From DASUNQ01 sp035536455 (GTDB taxonomy: Bacteria > Acidobacteriota > Thermoanaerobaculia > Multivoradales > UBA5704): DNA of 64,000 nucleotides. This document shows, in pieces, positions 1 through 8,304 of this stretch. The notes under the pieces were generated by a model. It saw nothing but the letters and a program-made list of their open reading frames with translations, was not told where the DNA came from and searched no databases. The stretch spans positions 1 to 64,000 of the forward strand of contig DATLOC010000075.1 of the NCBI GenBank assembly GCA_035536455.1, in the 5' to 3' direction. The translations under genes and the position numbers were made by a program. Within the stretch, counting starts at the first letter, position 1, and each line of letters opens with the position of its first letter.

Positions 1-633
1 TTCCGCCGCAGCATGAACTACAACACCTGGCTGGCGAAGAACGGCTTCATGACCCTGACCGGCGAGGACGCCGAGCGCAAGAACCTCGAGGACCTCTTCG
101 ACCAGGGGGACTTCTTCGTCAACGTCGACTGGTCGAAGACCAAGGCCTACGCGCTGGGGCTCGGGCAGATCTACGTCAACCTCGCGGGGCGCGAGGCGCA
201 GGGGATCGTCAAGCCCGGCGCGGAGTACAAAGAGGTGGCGGCGGCGATCAAGGCCGGGCTCGAGGCGTACGTCGACGAGGCGACGGGCGAGAAGCCGGTG
301 GCGCACGTCTTCACTCGCGACGAGGCCTACGGCGTCTACGACCCCGAGCTGATCCCCGACCTCATCCCCTCGAACAACGACGGCTACCGCGTCGGCTGGC
401 AGGACACTCTCGGCGGCATCGCCAAGGAGGTCGTCGAGGACAACACCGAGATCTGGAGCGGCGACCACTGCTCGGTCTACCCGCCGCTGGTCGAAGGCAT
501 CCTCTTCAGCAGCGTCCCCCTCAACACCCGCGCCGCCTACATGGGCGACGTCATGCCCACCCTCCTCGACCTCTACGGCGTCAAGCCCACCGCCAAGCTC
601 GACGGCAGGAGCCTGCTCAAGAAGGGCGGGTGA
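1..633 (+). CDS. Type I phosphodiesterase / alkaline phosphatase superfamily protein, C-terminal part
   Basis: The reading frame is open from the first base, so the gene begins outside the window; about 210 C-terminal residues are present. The stretch WSGDHCS near residue 160 fits the conserved metal-binding Asp-His of the alkaline phosphatase superfamily (type I phosphodiesterase/nucleotide pyrophosphatase branch). The following TRAAYMGDVMPTLLDLYGV segment is the usual C-terminal sulfatase-like ending of these enzymes. They hydrolyse phosphate mono- or diesters and are often exported. The N-terminal metal ligands and nucleophile are not in the window, so substrate and location cannot be judged. 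The stop overlaps the next start by 4 bp (GTGA), suggesting co-translation with the cell-wall genes that follow. Confidence 0.75.
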   Translation, partial: FRRSMNYNTWLAKNGFMTLTGEDAERKNLEDLFDQGDFFVNVDWSKTKAYALGLGQIYVNLAGREAQGIVKPGAEYKEVAAAIKAGLEAYVDEATGEKPVAHVFTRDEAYGVYDPELIPDLIPSNNDGYRVGWQDTLGGIAKEVVEDNTEIWSGDHCSVYPPLVEGILFSSVPLNTRAAYMGDVMPTLLDLYGVKPTAKLDGRSLLKKGG

Positions 634-1778
634 GCAGGCTGCGGGCCCGCGCCGTCAGGAACCTCGTCGCCGTCGCGCTCGCGCTCGCGGTCGTCGCGCC
701 GGCCGCCCCGCAGGCCGCGCCCCAGCCCCCGTCGCGCGAGCAGGAGCTGGCGGCGCTGCGGGCGGAGATCCAGCGGATCGAGGCGCGCCTCGCGGGGGCG
801 CGGGCTCGGCAGAGCGGGCTGCGGGGGGAGCTGGCGGCGACGGACCTCGAGCTGGAGCTCCAGGCGCGGCGGCTGGCCGAGGCGGCGGCGGCGCGGGACC
901 TGGCGGAGCAGAAGGTGCGCGCCGGCGAGGTCGAGGTGGCGCGCCTGGAGGCGGCGCTCGCGGCCAGCCGGCGCGACCTCCGCCGGCGCCTCACCGGCCT
1001 CTACCGGCTCGGTCGCCAGGGCTACCTGCGGCTCCTCCTCTCGATGCGCCCGGCCTCCGAGGTCGTCCCCGCGGTCCGCTGGGTGCGCTACCTCGCGCGC
1101 CGCGACCGCGCCGCGATCGACCGCCACACCGCCGCCCGCCAGCGCCTGGAGGCCGAGCGCCGCGCCCTCCTCGCCCAGCGCGCTGAGCTGGAGACCTGGA
1201 TCGCGCGCGAGAGCGGCCGCCGCCTCTACCTCCTCTCGGTCCGCCGCCGCCAAACCGGGCTCCTGGACGCCGCCGAGCGGGAGCGCGGCGTCCTCGCCGC
1301 CCGCGCCGGCGACCTCGAGCGCAAGGTGGCGCAGCTCGCGGAGTTCCTGGACCTCCTCTACGGCCGCAACCCGGAGCGGCTCGCCGGTCGCCCGCTGCAG
1401 CGCTTCAAGGGGGTGCTCGACTGGCCGGTACGCGGCGACGTGATCGCCGGCTTCGGGCCGCGGCTCGACCCGCGCTATCGCACGCGGGTGCCGCACAACG
1501 GCGTCTCGCTGGCCACGACCGCGGGGTCGGAAGTGCGCGCGGTCTTCGCCGGCAAGGTCCTCTTCGCCGCCCCCTTCGAGGGCTACGGGACGACCGTCGT
1601 CGTGCACCATCCGGGGCGCGTTTTCACCCTCTACGCCGGGCTCTCCGGGCTGCGGACGGAGCAGGGAGCTATGGTACGCTTGGGCGATGTTCTGGGAGCC
1701 TCTTCCAGCAAGCTCTACTTCGAGATCCGCGTCGAAAACCGCCCCGAAAACCCACTGACCTGGTTGCGCTCACCATGA
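630..1778 (+). CDS. EnvC-like murein hydrolase activator with degenerate LytM domain
   Basis: The protein has 382 residues: a signal peptide (about 1-30), a long charged coiled coil (about 35-240) and a C-terminal LytM/M23 domain (about 265-375). This is the EnvC architecture; EnvC acts in the periplasm to activate peptidoglycan amidases at division. The zinc ligands of active LytM enzymes are lost: HxGxD reads HNGVSL, the YxHL motif reads YAGLSG, and HLHFE reads KLYFE. It should therefore be an activator, not a hydrolase. The GTG start overlaps the upstream TGA. The next two genes, S41-like and YibQ-like, keep the neighbourhood known from envC-yibQ loci. Confidence 0.85.
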   Translation: MSRLRARAVRNLVAVALALAVVAPAAPQAAPQPPSREQELAALRAEIQRIEARLAGARARQSGLRGELAATDLELELQARRLAEAAAARDLAEQKVRAGEVEVARLEAALAASRRDLRRRLTGLYRLGRQGYLRLLLSMRPASEVVPAVRWVRYLARRDRAAIDRHTAARQRLEAERRALLAQRAELETWIARESGRRLYLLSVRRRQTGLLDAAERERGVLAARAGDLERKVAQLAEFLDLLYGRNPERLAGRPLQRFKGVLDWPVRGDVIAGFGPRLDPRYRTRVPHNGVSLATTAGSEVRAVFAGKVLFAAPFEGYGTTVVVHHPGRVFTLYAGLSGLRTEQGAMVRLGDVLGASSSKLYFEIRVENRPENPLTWLRSP

Positions 1779-2950
1779 CTCGAGTCCGGCTCTTCTTCCT
1801 CCTCGTCTCCGCGGCCCTGGTGCTGCCCATCCTGACCGGCACGCTGCTCGGCGCCGCCGAGCGGGAGAAGGCGCCGCAGGAAGACTCCTTCTACAAGTAC
1901 CTCTCGGTCTTCAGCGAGGTGCTGTCGCACGTGCGGCAGGCCTACGTCGAGGCGCCCGAGGTCGAGATGCTGATGGCCGGCGCCCTCGACGGCACGACCG
2001 ACGCCCTCGACCCCTTCTCGATCTACGTCCCGGCACGCCACGTCGAGTCCTACCAAAAGGCGCGCGCCATCGGCCGCCTCCACAGCGGCCTCGAGCTGCT
2101 CAAGGAGCGCGGCGTCGCCTACGTCGTCTCGGCGGAGAAGGGGAGCCCGGCGCAGGCGGCCGGGGTCAAGGCCGGGGACCTCGTCTCCGAGATCGGCGGG
2201 CGCTCGACTCGCCTGATGCCGCTCTGGGAAGTGCAGGAGCTGCTGGCCGCCGCGCCGGGCACCAAGATCGAGCTCGAGCTGATCCGCCTCGGCGAGCCGC
2301 AGCAGGTGACCTTCGAGCTGCGCCGATTCGACAACCCGGGGGCGGCGCTGGAGCGGGTGGAAGGGACGGCGCTGCTGCGCATCCCGTCCTTCCACGCCGA
2401 GACCGCCGGCCAGGTGCGCGCGGCGCTCGGGCCGATCGGCGCCGAGCGGCAGCTCTTGGTCGATCTGCGCGGCGTCGGCGGCGGCGAGGTCGAGGCGGCG
2501 TACGACGTGGCGAAGCTCCTCGCCCGCGGCGAGCTCGGCTCCCTCCTCCAGAAGGGGGAGCGCAAGGCCGGCTTCACCGGCGACGAAGCGCCGCTCTGGC
2601 AGGGGAAGATCGTGGTGCTGGTCGACCGCGGCACCCTCGGGCCGGCCGAGGTCCTGGCCACCGTCCTGCGCCAGCGGGCCGCCGCCGAGCTGGTCGGCGA
2701 GCCGACCTTCGGCCACGCCGGCCGCCCGGCCGCGGTCGAGCTGTCGTCGCGCGGGCGCCTCTTCTTCACCGACGCCTTCTACACCGGGCCCGACGGCACG
2801 GCGATCGACGACGGCCTGCAGCCCGACGTCCGCGTCGACGAGCGCAGCCGCACCTTCCTCGAGAAGGAGACGCCGATCGAGGAGCTGATCCTCCGCCGCG
2901 GGCTCCGCCACCTGCGCGGCGAGGACGAAGAGGCCAAGGCGGCGGCCTAA
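1775..2950 (+). CDS. S41 (CtpA-like) family protein with PDZ domain, active site apparently lost
   Basis: A signal peptide or N-terminal anchor (1-27) is followed by a PDZ domain (about 100-190) and an S41 peptidase fold (about 195-355). The overall match to carboxy-terminal processing proteases is clear, including VDRG and VGEPTFG. However, the block that carries the nucleophile, SASAS in active enzymes, reads TLGPA, so a Gly sits at the serine position. The catalytic lysine of FGKG, 25 residues later, is His (FGHAG). Both members of the Ser/Lys dyad are therefore missing, and a structural or scaffold role is likely. The ATG start overlaps the EnvC-like stop by 4 bp, which suggests the two act together in the periplasm. 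Confidence 0.8.
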   Translation: MTRVRLFFLLVSAALVLPILTGTLLGAAEREKAPQEDSFYKYLSVFSEVLSHVRQAYVEAPEVEMLMAGALDGTTDALDPFSIYVPARHVESYQKARAIGRLHSGLELLKERGVAYVVSAEKGSPAQAAGVKAGDLVSEIGGRSTRLMPLWEVQELLAAAPGTKIELELIRLGEPQQVTFELRRFDNPGAALERVEGTALLRIPSFHAETAGQVRAALGPIGAERQLLVDLRGVGGGEVEAAYDVAKLLARGELGSLLQKGERKAGFTGDEAPLWQGKIVVLVDRGTLGPAEVLATVLRQRAAAELVGEPTFGHAGRPAAVELSSRGRLFFTDAFYTGPDGTAIDDGLQPDVRVDERSRTFLEKETPIEELILRRGLRHLRGEDEEAKAAA

Positions 2951-3016
2951 CGGGCTGTCAGCGAACCGCGCCCGCCAGCTCCCGCAGGCCGCCGCCGTCG
3001 TTTCCGCCCCCCTGCC

Positions 3017-3958
3017 GTGACGCGCCGCCGCTCCCGCCGCCGGACGCGGCACCCCATCGCCCGCCTTCTCCTGCTGCTGCTGGTCCTCGCCGGGGCCGGC
3101 TACCTCTTCTATACGGCCGGATGCCGGGCGCGGGAGGACGACGACGGGCGGGACCGCGAGACCGAGCCCGCGACCGGCCCGGGCGCCGAGCGTGAGGGCG
3201 AGACGACCGCCCCGCGCGGCGAGGGCCCCGGCGAGGAGGAAGCGCCGCCGGCCGCCGAGATCCCCATCGAGCCCGGCGACGGCGCGCACGTCGCCCTGGT
3301 CATCGACGACCTCGGGGAACGCCTCGAGGAGCTGGAGGCGCTGGAGCGGCTCGGCGTGCCGATCTCCTACGCCGTCCTGCCCTACGCGGAGCAGACGCCC
3401 GCGGTCGTGGCAGCGCTCAAGGAGCGGGGGGAAGAGGTCCTCTGCCACCTGCCGATGGAGCCGGTCAACGGCCAGGACCCCGGCCCGGGCGCGCTGCGAT
3501 TGGGAATGCCGGCGGCGGAGCTTGAGGCCTCGACGGAGGCGGCGCTGGCGGCCGTCCCCGGCGCGGTCGGGGTCAACAACCACATGGGCTCCGGCCTCTC
3601 GGCCGACCCGGGCTCGATGGAGTCGATCCTCGGCGTCCTGTCCCGGCACGGCCTCTTCTACCTCGACTCGCGCACCAGCCCGCAGAGCGTCGGCTACCGG
3701 CTGGCGCGCACCCTCGGCGTGCCGGCGGCCGAGCGGCAGGTCTTCCTCGACACCGACCCCGCCGCCGCGTCGATCCGCCGCGAGTTCGCCCGCCTCCTCG
3801 CCCTCGCCCGCCAGCGCGGCGCCGCGATCGCCATCGGCCACCCCTACCCCGCGACGCTGGCGACGCTGGCGCGCGAGGTGCCGCGGGCGCAGGAGCTGGG
3901 CTACCGCTTCGTGCCGGTGAGCTACCTCCTCGACCAGGCGGGGGAACCGCCCGAGTAG
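3017..3958 (+). CDS. Divergent polysaccharide deacetylase family protein (YibQ-like)
   Basis: The 313-residue product has an N-terminal membrane anchor (about 14-31), an acidic Pro/Glu-rich linker (35-90) and a divergent polysaccharide deacetylase domain (about 95-305). Family signatures are ALVIDDLG at the first strand, the HLPME block and GVNNHMGSGL. In Enterobacteria yibQ lies next to envC; here it is the third gene of the cell-envelope cluster. The reaction is not established for this branch, and carbohydrate deacetylation in the periplasm is only inferred from the fold. The GTG start at 3017 places the anchor at the N-terminus. Confidence 0.8.
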   Translation: MTRRRSRRRTRHPIARLLLLLLVLAGAGYLFYTAGCRAREDDDGRDRETEPATGPGAEREGETTAPRGEGPGEEEAPPAAEIPIEPGDGAHVALVIDDLGERLEELEALERLGVPISYAVLPYAEQTPAVVAALKERGEEVLCHLPMEPVNGQDPGPGALRLGMPAAELEASTEAALAAVPGAVGVNNHMGSGLSADPGSMESILGVLSRHGLFYLDSRTSPQSVGYRLARTLGVPAAERQVFLDTDPAAASIRREFARLLALARQRGAAIAIGHPYPATLATLAREVPRAQELGYRFVPVSYLLDQAGEPPE

Positions 3959-3983
3959 CGGAAGGCGCCGCGGGCCTCAGGAG

Positions 3984-4025
3984 GCTTCCGCGACGGCTCG
4001 GGAAGCTTCCGGACCGCCTCGAGAA
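3984..4025 (+). repeat. Imperfect 21-bp tandem repeat, two units
   Basis: Two adjacent 21-bp units, each starting GCTTCCG, agree at about 16 of 21 positions. The junction forms the perfect palindrome GGAAGCTTCC. It lies in the roughly 100 bp between the YibQ-like gene and the YfhO-like gene. A role in termination or regulation is only a guess. Confidence 0.3.
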
Positions 4026-4060
4026 GCTCCCTCAGCTACCTCCGGCCTTCCGTCCTCTTC

Positions 4061-6496
4061 GTGGGACGTCGTGGGGCCTGCTGTAAAGTCTTCGGCATCC
4101 CCACCCTCGCCAGCTTCCTCGACGTCCTTCTCTTTCTTCTCGGCGGTCTGCTCCTCGGCGCGCTGGCGCGGTGGTGGCGGCCGGAGGTGTCTTGGCGGGC
4201 CGGCGGCGGGTATCTGCTCCTCGCCTTTGCCTTCTACGCCGTGCCGCTCACCGGCCCGGCGAGCCAGGCGGCGACCGACATCGCCTACCTCCACCTCCCG
4301 TGGAAGGAGACGCTGGAGGAGCCGGTCCGGCCGGGGAACCCGACGCTCTCCGATGTACCGCTCCAGATGCTCCCGTTCCGCGCCCTGGTGCGGGCGCGCC
4401 TCCTGGCCGGCGAGGCGCCGCTCTGGGCGCACGAGCTGGGGACCGGCCAGCCGCTCCTCGGCAACGCGCAGTCGGCGCCGTTCGCGCCGCTGCATCTGCT
4501 GGCCCTGCCGCGGCCGGCGCTCGCGGCGCTGACGGTGACCGCCGCCTGGCAGATGCTCGTCGGGCTCCTCCTCACGCACGCCCTCCTCCTGCGGCTCGGA
4601 GCCGGCGGCGTCGGCGCCGCCTTCGGCGCCGTCGCCTTCGCGCTGTCGAGCTACGCCGTGGCCTGGGCCTACCACCCGCTCGGCGCGGTCGCCGCGTGGG
4701 TGCCCGGCGTGCTGCTCGGCGTGGTCCTCCGGCGCGGTGAGCGCGGCGGCTTCGCCGGCCTCGTCGCCTGCGCCACGGCGGCGACCCTCGCCGGGCACCC
4801 CGAGAGCCTGGCCAACGCGGCGCTGGCGAGCGCGGCGGTGACGGTTGCGCTCCTCGTCGCCAAGGAAGCGGGGAAGCTCCGCTTCCTCGCCCGCCTCGCC
4901 GCGGCCGCGGTTCTGACCTTCGCGCTGTCCGCGCCAGCGCTGCTGCCCTTCGTCGAGACGCTGGCGGAGAGCGAGCGCTGGGAGGCGGTGCACCGCAACC
5001 CGAACATCGTCAAGCCCGGCCCGCCGTCACCCGCGACCCTTCTACCTGTTCTGCAGCCGCTCGTTCACGGCAGCCCGCGGGAGCGAACGTGGCAGGGGCC
5101 GGGCCGGAGCAATTTCAACGAGCTGTGCACGGTGTGGGCGGGGCTGGCCGCGCTGGCGGTGGCGATCGCGGGCGCGGTGACGCTCCGAGGCCCCGTCCTG
5201 GCGATCCTCCTCGCCGGCGGCGCCGCCCTCGCCGCTGCCCTACGCGTGCCGCCGTTCTTCCAGGTGATGGAGACGCTGCCGCTCCTCGGCCACGGCGCCC
5301 ACGGCCGCCTGCGCCTCCTCTGGGTGCTCGCCGTGGCGATCGCAGCGGGTCTCAGCCTCGAGGCTCTCACCCGGCGGCGCACCGGCGCGATCGCCGGCGC
5401 CCTCGCCTTCACCCTCCTCGGCGTCGCGGTCGCCGCGCTGCCGCCGCCCGGGGACTCGCCGTGGACCCGCGCCTGGTGGCTGGTCGCCCTCGCCGGCGCC
5501 GCCGCCTGCCTCGCCGCCCTCCTCGTCCCGCGCTTCCGCCCCGCCTTTCCGAAGGTGACGCTAGGCGCGCTCGCCGTCGAGCTCTTCCTCCTCGGCGTCC
5601 GCTTCCACCCCGTGCTCGACCCGCGCTTCGACCTCTCCCCGCCGCCCGTCGTCGCCTGGCTCGCCGACCGCGCCCGCGAGGGCCCGCCCCACCGCGTCCT
5701 CGCCGACGGCCGCGACCTGATGCCCAACCTCGCCTCCCTCGAAGGCATCTGGGACGCCCGCGCCCACGACCCCATGTCCCCCGCCGCCCCCAGCTCCGTC
5801 ATCGGCACCCGCCTCCGCCCCCACCACAAAGTAGGCCGCCTAGTCCTCCACGGCCCCCGCCGCGACCCGGCATTGGAGAACTACCTAGGTGTCCGCTACC
5901 TCCTAACCCGCCACCGCGCCCGCGTCCCACCCCCTTGGCGCTCCGTCTTCAACCACCAGGGCGGGCGAGTGTGGGAGAACCCGGAAGCCCTGCCGCTCTT
6001 CTTCATGCCGGAGAATGTGGAGCGGGTAGGGAGCCAACAGAAAGCCCTGGCCCGCGCCCGCGTCACCCCCGATTTCGCCGCGACGGCCGTGGTGGAGGGA
6101 GCGACGGCGCGCGCCGCCGCGCAACGCGGCACAGTGCAAATCGCCCGCGTACGACCGAACGGCTTCGAGCTGACCGTGGAAGGGCTGGGTGGGACAGTGG
6201 TCTCGAGCGTCAGCCAAGCCCGCGGCTGGCGCGCCACCCTCGACGCCCGTCCGCTCCCCCTCCTCCGCGCCAACGGCGCCTTCCTAGCCTTCAGCACGCC
6301 GCCCGGCCGTCACCGAGTCGTCCTCGACTACCGCCCCACAGGTTGGCCAGTTGGTTGGACCCTCTTCTTCGCCGGCTCGCTCGCAGCGATTACCCTGGCG
6401 TTACGAAGCCGTTCCCGGGAGAAGCGCCCCGCGAACGGCCTCCGGCACTTCGAGCGCTTGGCGTCGTCCGCACCGCTGATAAGTTCGTCGCGATGA
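4061..6496 (+). CDS. YfhO-like multi-spanning membrane protein
   Basis: A protein of about 811 residues has a dozen or so hydrophobic segments in its first 500 residues and a soluble C-terminal region (about 520-780), ending with another membrane segment. The motif PLWAHELGTGQPLLGN after a first periplasmic loop and PFAPLHLL resemble the bacterial YfhO family. These are polytopic proteins linked to lipid-carrier-dependent glycosylation. The first residues are uncertain: GTG at 4061 is the most upstream start, and no good ribosome-binding site is visible. The stop overlaps the FkbM methyltransferase start (ATGA), so both may serve cell-surface glycan assembly. No substrate can be assigned. Confidence 0.65.
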   Translation: MGRRGACCKVFGIPTLASFLDVLLFLLGGLLLGALARWWRPEVSWRAGGGYLLLAFAFYAVPLTGPASQAATDIAYLHLPWKETLEEPVRPGNPTLSDVPLQMLPFRALVRARLLAGEAPLWAHELGTGQPLLGNAQSAPFAPLHLLALPRPALAALTVTAAWQMLVGLLLTHALLLRLGAGGVGAAFGAVAFALSSYAVAWAYHPLGAVAAWVPGVLLGVVLRRGERGGFAGLVACATAATLAGHPESLANAALASAAVTVALLVAKEAGKLRFLARLAAAAVLTFALSAPALLPFVETLAESERWEAVHRNPNIVKPGPPSPATLLPVLQPLVHGSPRERTWQGPGRSNFNELCTVWAGLAALAVAIAGAVTLRGPVLAILLAGGAALAAALRVPPFFQVMETLPLLGHGAHGRLRLLWVLAVAIAAGLSLEALTRRRTGAIAGALAFTLLGVAVAALPPPGDSPWTRAWWLVALAGAAACLAALLVPRFRPAFPKVTLGALAVELFLLGVRFHPVLDPRFDLSPPPVVAWLADRAREGPPHRVLADGRDLMPNLASLEGIWDARAHDPMSPAAPSSVIGTRLRPHHKVGRLVLHGPRRDPALENYLGVRYLLTRHRARVPPPWRSVFNHQGGRVWENPEALPLFFMPENVERVGSQQKALARARVTPDFAATAVVEGATARAAAQRGTVQIARVRPNGFELTVEGLGGTVVSSVSQARGWRATLDARPLPLLRANGAFLAFSTPPGRHRVVLDYRPTGWPVGWTLFFAGSLAAITLALRSRSREKRPANGLRHFERLASSAPLISSSR

Positions 6497-7311
6497 CCGC
6501 CGGTGCCTTCCTCTACGGACCGTTCCGCCGCATCAAGGCCGCCGTCGAGGCCGTGCCGGGCGCTCACCGCGCCTGGAAATGGCTTACCAGCCGCACCGGC
6601 GAGGGGAGGATCTACCGCATCCGCCGCGGGCCGATGGCCGGCACGCGCTGGCGCCGGCGCAACGCCCTCCCCTTCTGGTACCACCTCGGCATCTACGAAG
6701 TCGAGACCAGCCTCTTCCTCCAGGCACACCTCCGCCCCGGCGACAGCTTCTGGGACCTCGGCGCCAACGCCGGCTACCACACACTGCTGGCGTCGCGCGC
6801 GGTCGGTCCGCAGGGCCGGGTGATCGCCGTCGAGCCGGACCCCGGCAACTGCGCGACCCTGCGCGACCAGCTGGCGCTCAACGGCGTCGCCAACTGCATG
6901 GTGGTCCAGGCGGCGGTCGCCGACCGCACCGGAACGGCGCGGCTCGTGCTGCGCCCGTCCGACACGCGCACCCACGCGCTCCAGGAGATCGACAACCCGG
7001 CCATCGACAACCGGGGCGGCGATGTCGTCGAGGTCCCGACGTTGACGTTGGACGACCTCGCCGCCCGCTTCGGCCGGCCGAGCCTCGTCAAGATGGACGT
7101 CGAGGGCTCCGAAGTCCTGGCCCTGCCGGGCGGCGGCGCTCTCCTCTCCGGCCCCGACCGCCCGCCGCGGCTGCTCATCGCCACCCACGGCGCCGCGGCG
7201 CGGGCGTTCTGCCGCGACTTCCTGCGCGGCCTCGGTTACGCGCTCGAGGGCGATGCCGAGCTCGACGGCCAGTCGCTCGTCGCCATCGACCCCGCGCGGC
7301 GGCCCGCCTAG
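6493..7311 (+). CDS. FkbM family SAM-dependent methyltransferase
   Basis: A 272-residue protein begins at an ATG that overlaps the preceding stop. The SAM-binding motif I reads FWDLGANAGYHTLLA (about residues 88-102), followed by VIAVEPDPGNCATL and the FkbM-typical LVKMDVEGSE near residue 200. This family O-methylates sugars or polyketides, and many members sit in surface-polysaccharide loci. Coupling to a YfhO-like membrane protein suggests a glycan substrate, but that is inference. It ends tail-to-tail with the SDR gene on the other strand, overlapping by 4 bp. Confidence 0.85.
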   Translation: MTAGAFLYGPFRRIKAAVEAVPGAHRAWKWLTSRTGEGRIYRIRRGPMAGTRWRRRNALPFWYHLGIYEVETSLFLQAHLRPGDSFWDLGANAGYHTLLASRAVGPQGRVIAVEPDPGNCATLRDQLALNGVANCMVVQAAVADRTGTARLVLRPSDTRTHALQEIDNPAIDNRGGDVVEVPTLTLDDLAARFGRPSLVKMDVEGSEVLALPGGGALLSGPDRPPRLLIATHGAAARAFCRDFLRGLGYALEGDAELDGQSLVAIDPARRPA

Positions 7312-8291
7312 AGCCAGCCCTGCTCGCGGTACCAGCCGATGGTCGCGCGGAGCGTCTGGCGCAGGTCCAGCGGCGCGAAGCCGAGGACCCGGCGCGCCTT
7401 GGCGATCGAGAATGCCCGGTCGCTGTGGAAGAAACTCACCCGCCGGCCGTGGAGCGGGGGCTCGATGCCGAGGGGTGCGCAGCCGCGCTCGCAGAGGCGC
7501 GCGAGCGCCAGGACCGGCGCCAGCGGCAGCCGCAGCCGCGGCGGCGGCACGCCCAGCTCGGCGGCGATCATCGCGACCAGGTCGTTCAGGGTCGTGTACT
7601 CCTCGCCGCCGACGATGAAGGCCTCGCCGTAAGTGCGCTCGTTGCGCAGGCAGAGGACGAAGGCGTCGGCGACGTCGCCGACGTAGGCGGCCTGGAAGAG
7701 CGTCTCGCCCGAGCCGATCATCACGAACCGCCGCTTCTGGATCAGCCGGAAGAGCTTGATCATCCGGCGGTCGCCGGGCCCGACGATCGGCATCGGCCGC
7801 AGCGACGTCGCCGGCAGCCCCGTCTCGCGGTGGCGGCGCAGGACCGCGAGCTCCGCCTCGAGCTTCGTCGCCTGGTAGCGGTCGAGGGGGTTGAACGGCG
7901 TCTCCTCGTTGGCCGGAACCGCGAGGACACTGCCGTGGACGCCGACCGTGCTGCAGTTGAGGAGCTGCCGCACGCCGTGGCGGAGGCAGGCATCGAGGAC
8001 GTTGCGGGTGCCGTCGACGTTGATGGGGCCGGCTTCCCTGGCGTCGGTGCCGGCGTGGCGGAAGTTGGCGGCGAGGTGGACGACCACCTCGGTGCCGCGC
8101 ACCGCGCGGTCCACGACGGCGGCGTCGCGGATGTCCCCCCATACGGTCTCGTAGGGGGACCCCTCTTCGCTCGCCCGGCGGGACGGCCGCGCCAGGACCC
8201 GCACCGTCTCGCCGCCGGCGGCGAGGTGGGCGCAGACGTGGCGGCCGAGGAAGCCCAGCCCGCCGGTGACGAGAACGGAAGCGGCCGCCAT
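7308..8291 (-). CDS. NAD(P)-dependent epimerase/dehydratase (extended SDR)
   Basis: The 327-residue protein starts with the Rossmann fingerprint GGLGFLGRHV (residues 10-19). It has the SDR NAAN-like region VVHLAANF. In place of the usual Tyr-x3-Lys it shows DRYQATKLEAE (about 160-170), which keeps the Tyr and Lys of the catalytic pair. The closest fit is the NAD-dependent epimerase / 3-beta-hydroxysteroid dehydrogenase group, so it may act on a nucleotide sugar, sterol or terpenoid. It lies 13 nt downstream of the YbbP-like permease on the same strand and is probably co-transcribed. Confidence 0.8.
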   Translation of the reverse strand: MAAASVLVTGGLGFLGRHVCAHLAAGGETVRVLARPSRRASEEGSPYETVWGDIRDAAVVDRAVRGTEVVVHLAANFRHAGTDAREAGPINVDGTRNVLDACLRHGVRQLLNCSTVGVHGSVLAVPANEETPFNPLDRYQATKLEAELAVLRRHRETGLPATSLRPMPIVGPGDRRMIKLFRLIQKRRFVMIGSGETLFQAAYVGDVADAFVLCLRNERTYGEAFIVGGEEYTTLNDLVAMIAAELGVPPPRLRLPLAPVLALARLCERGCAPLGIEPPLHGRRVSFFHSDRAFSIAKARRVLGFAPLDLRQTLRATIGWYREQGWL

Positions 8292-8304
8292 GGCGGCGGG
8301 GAGC

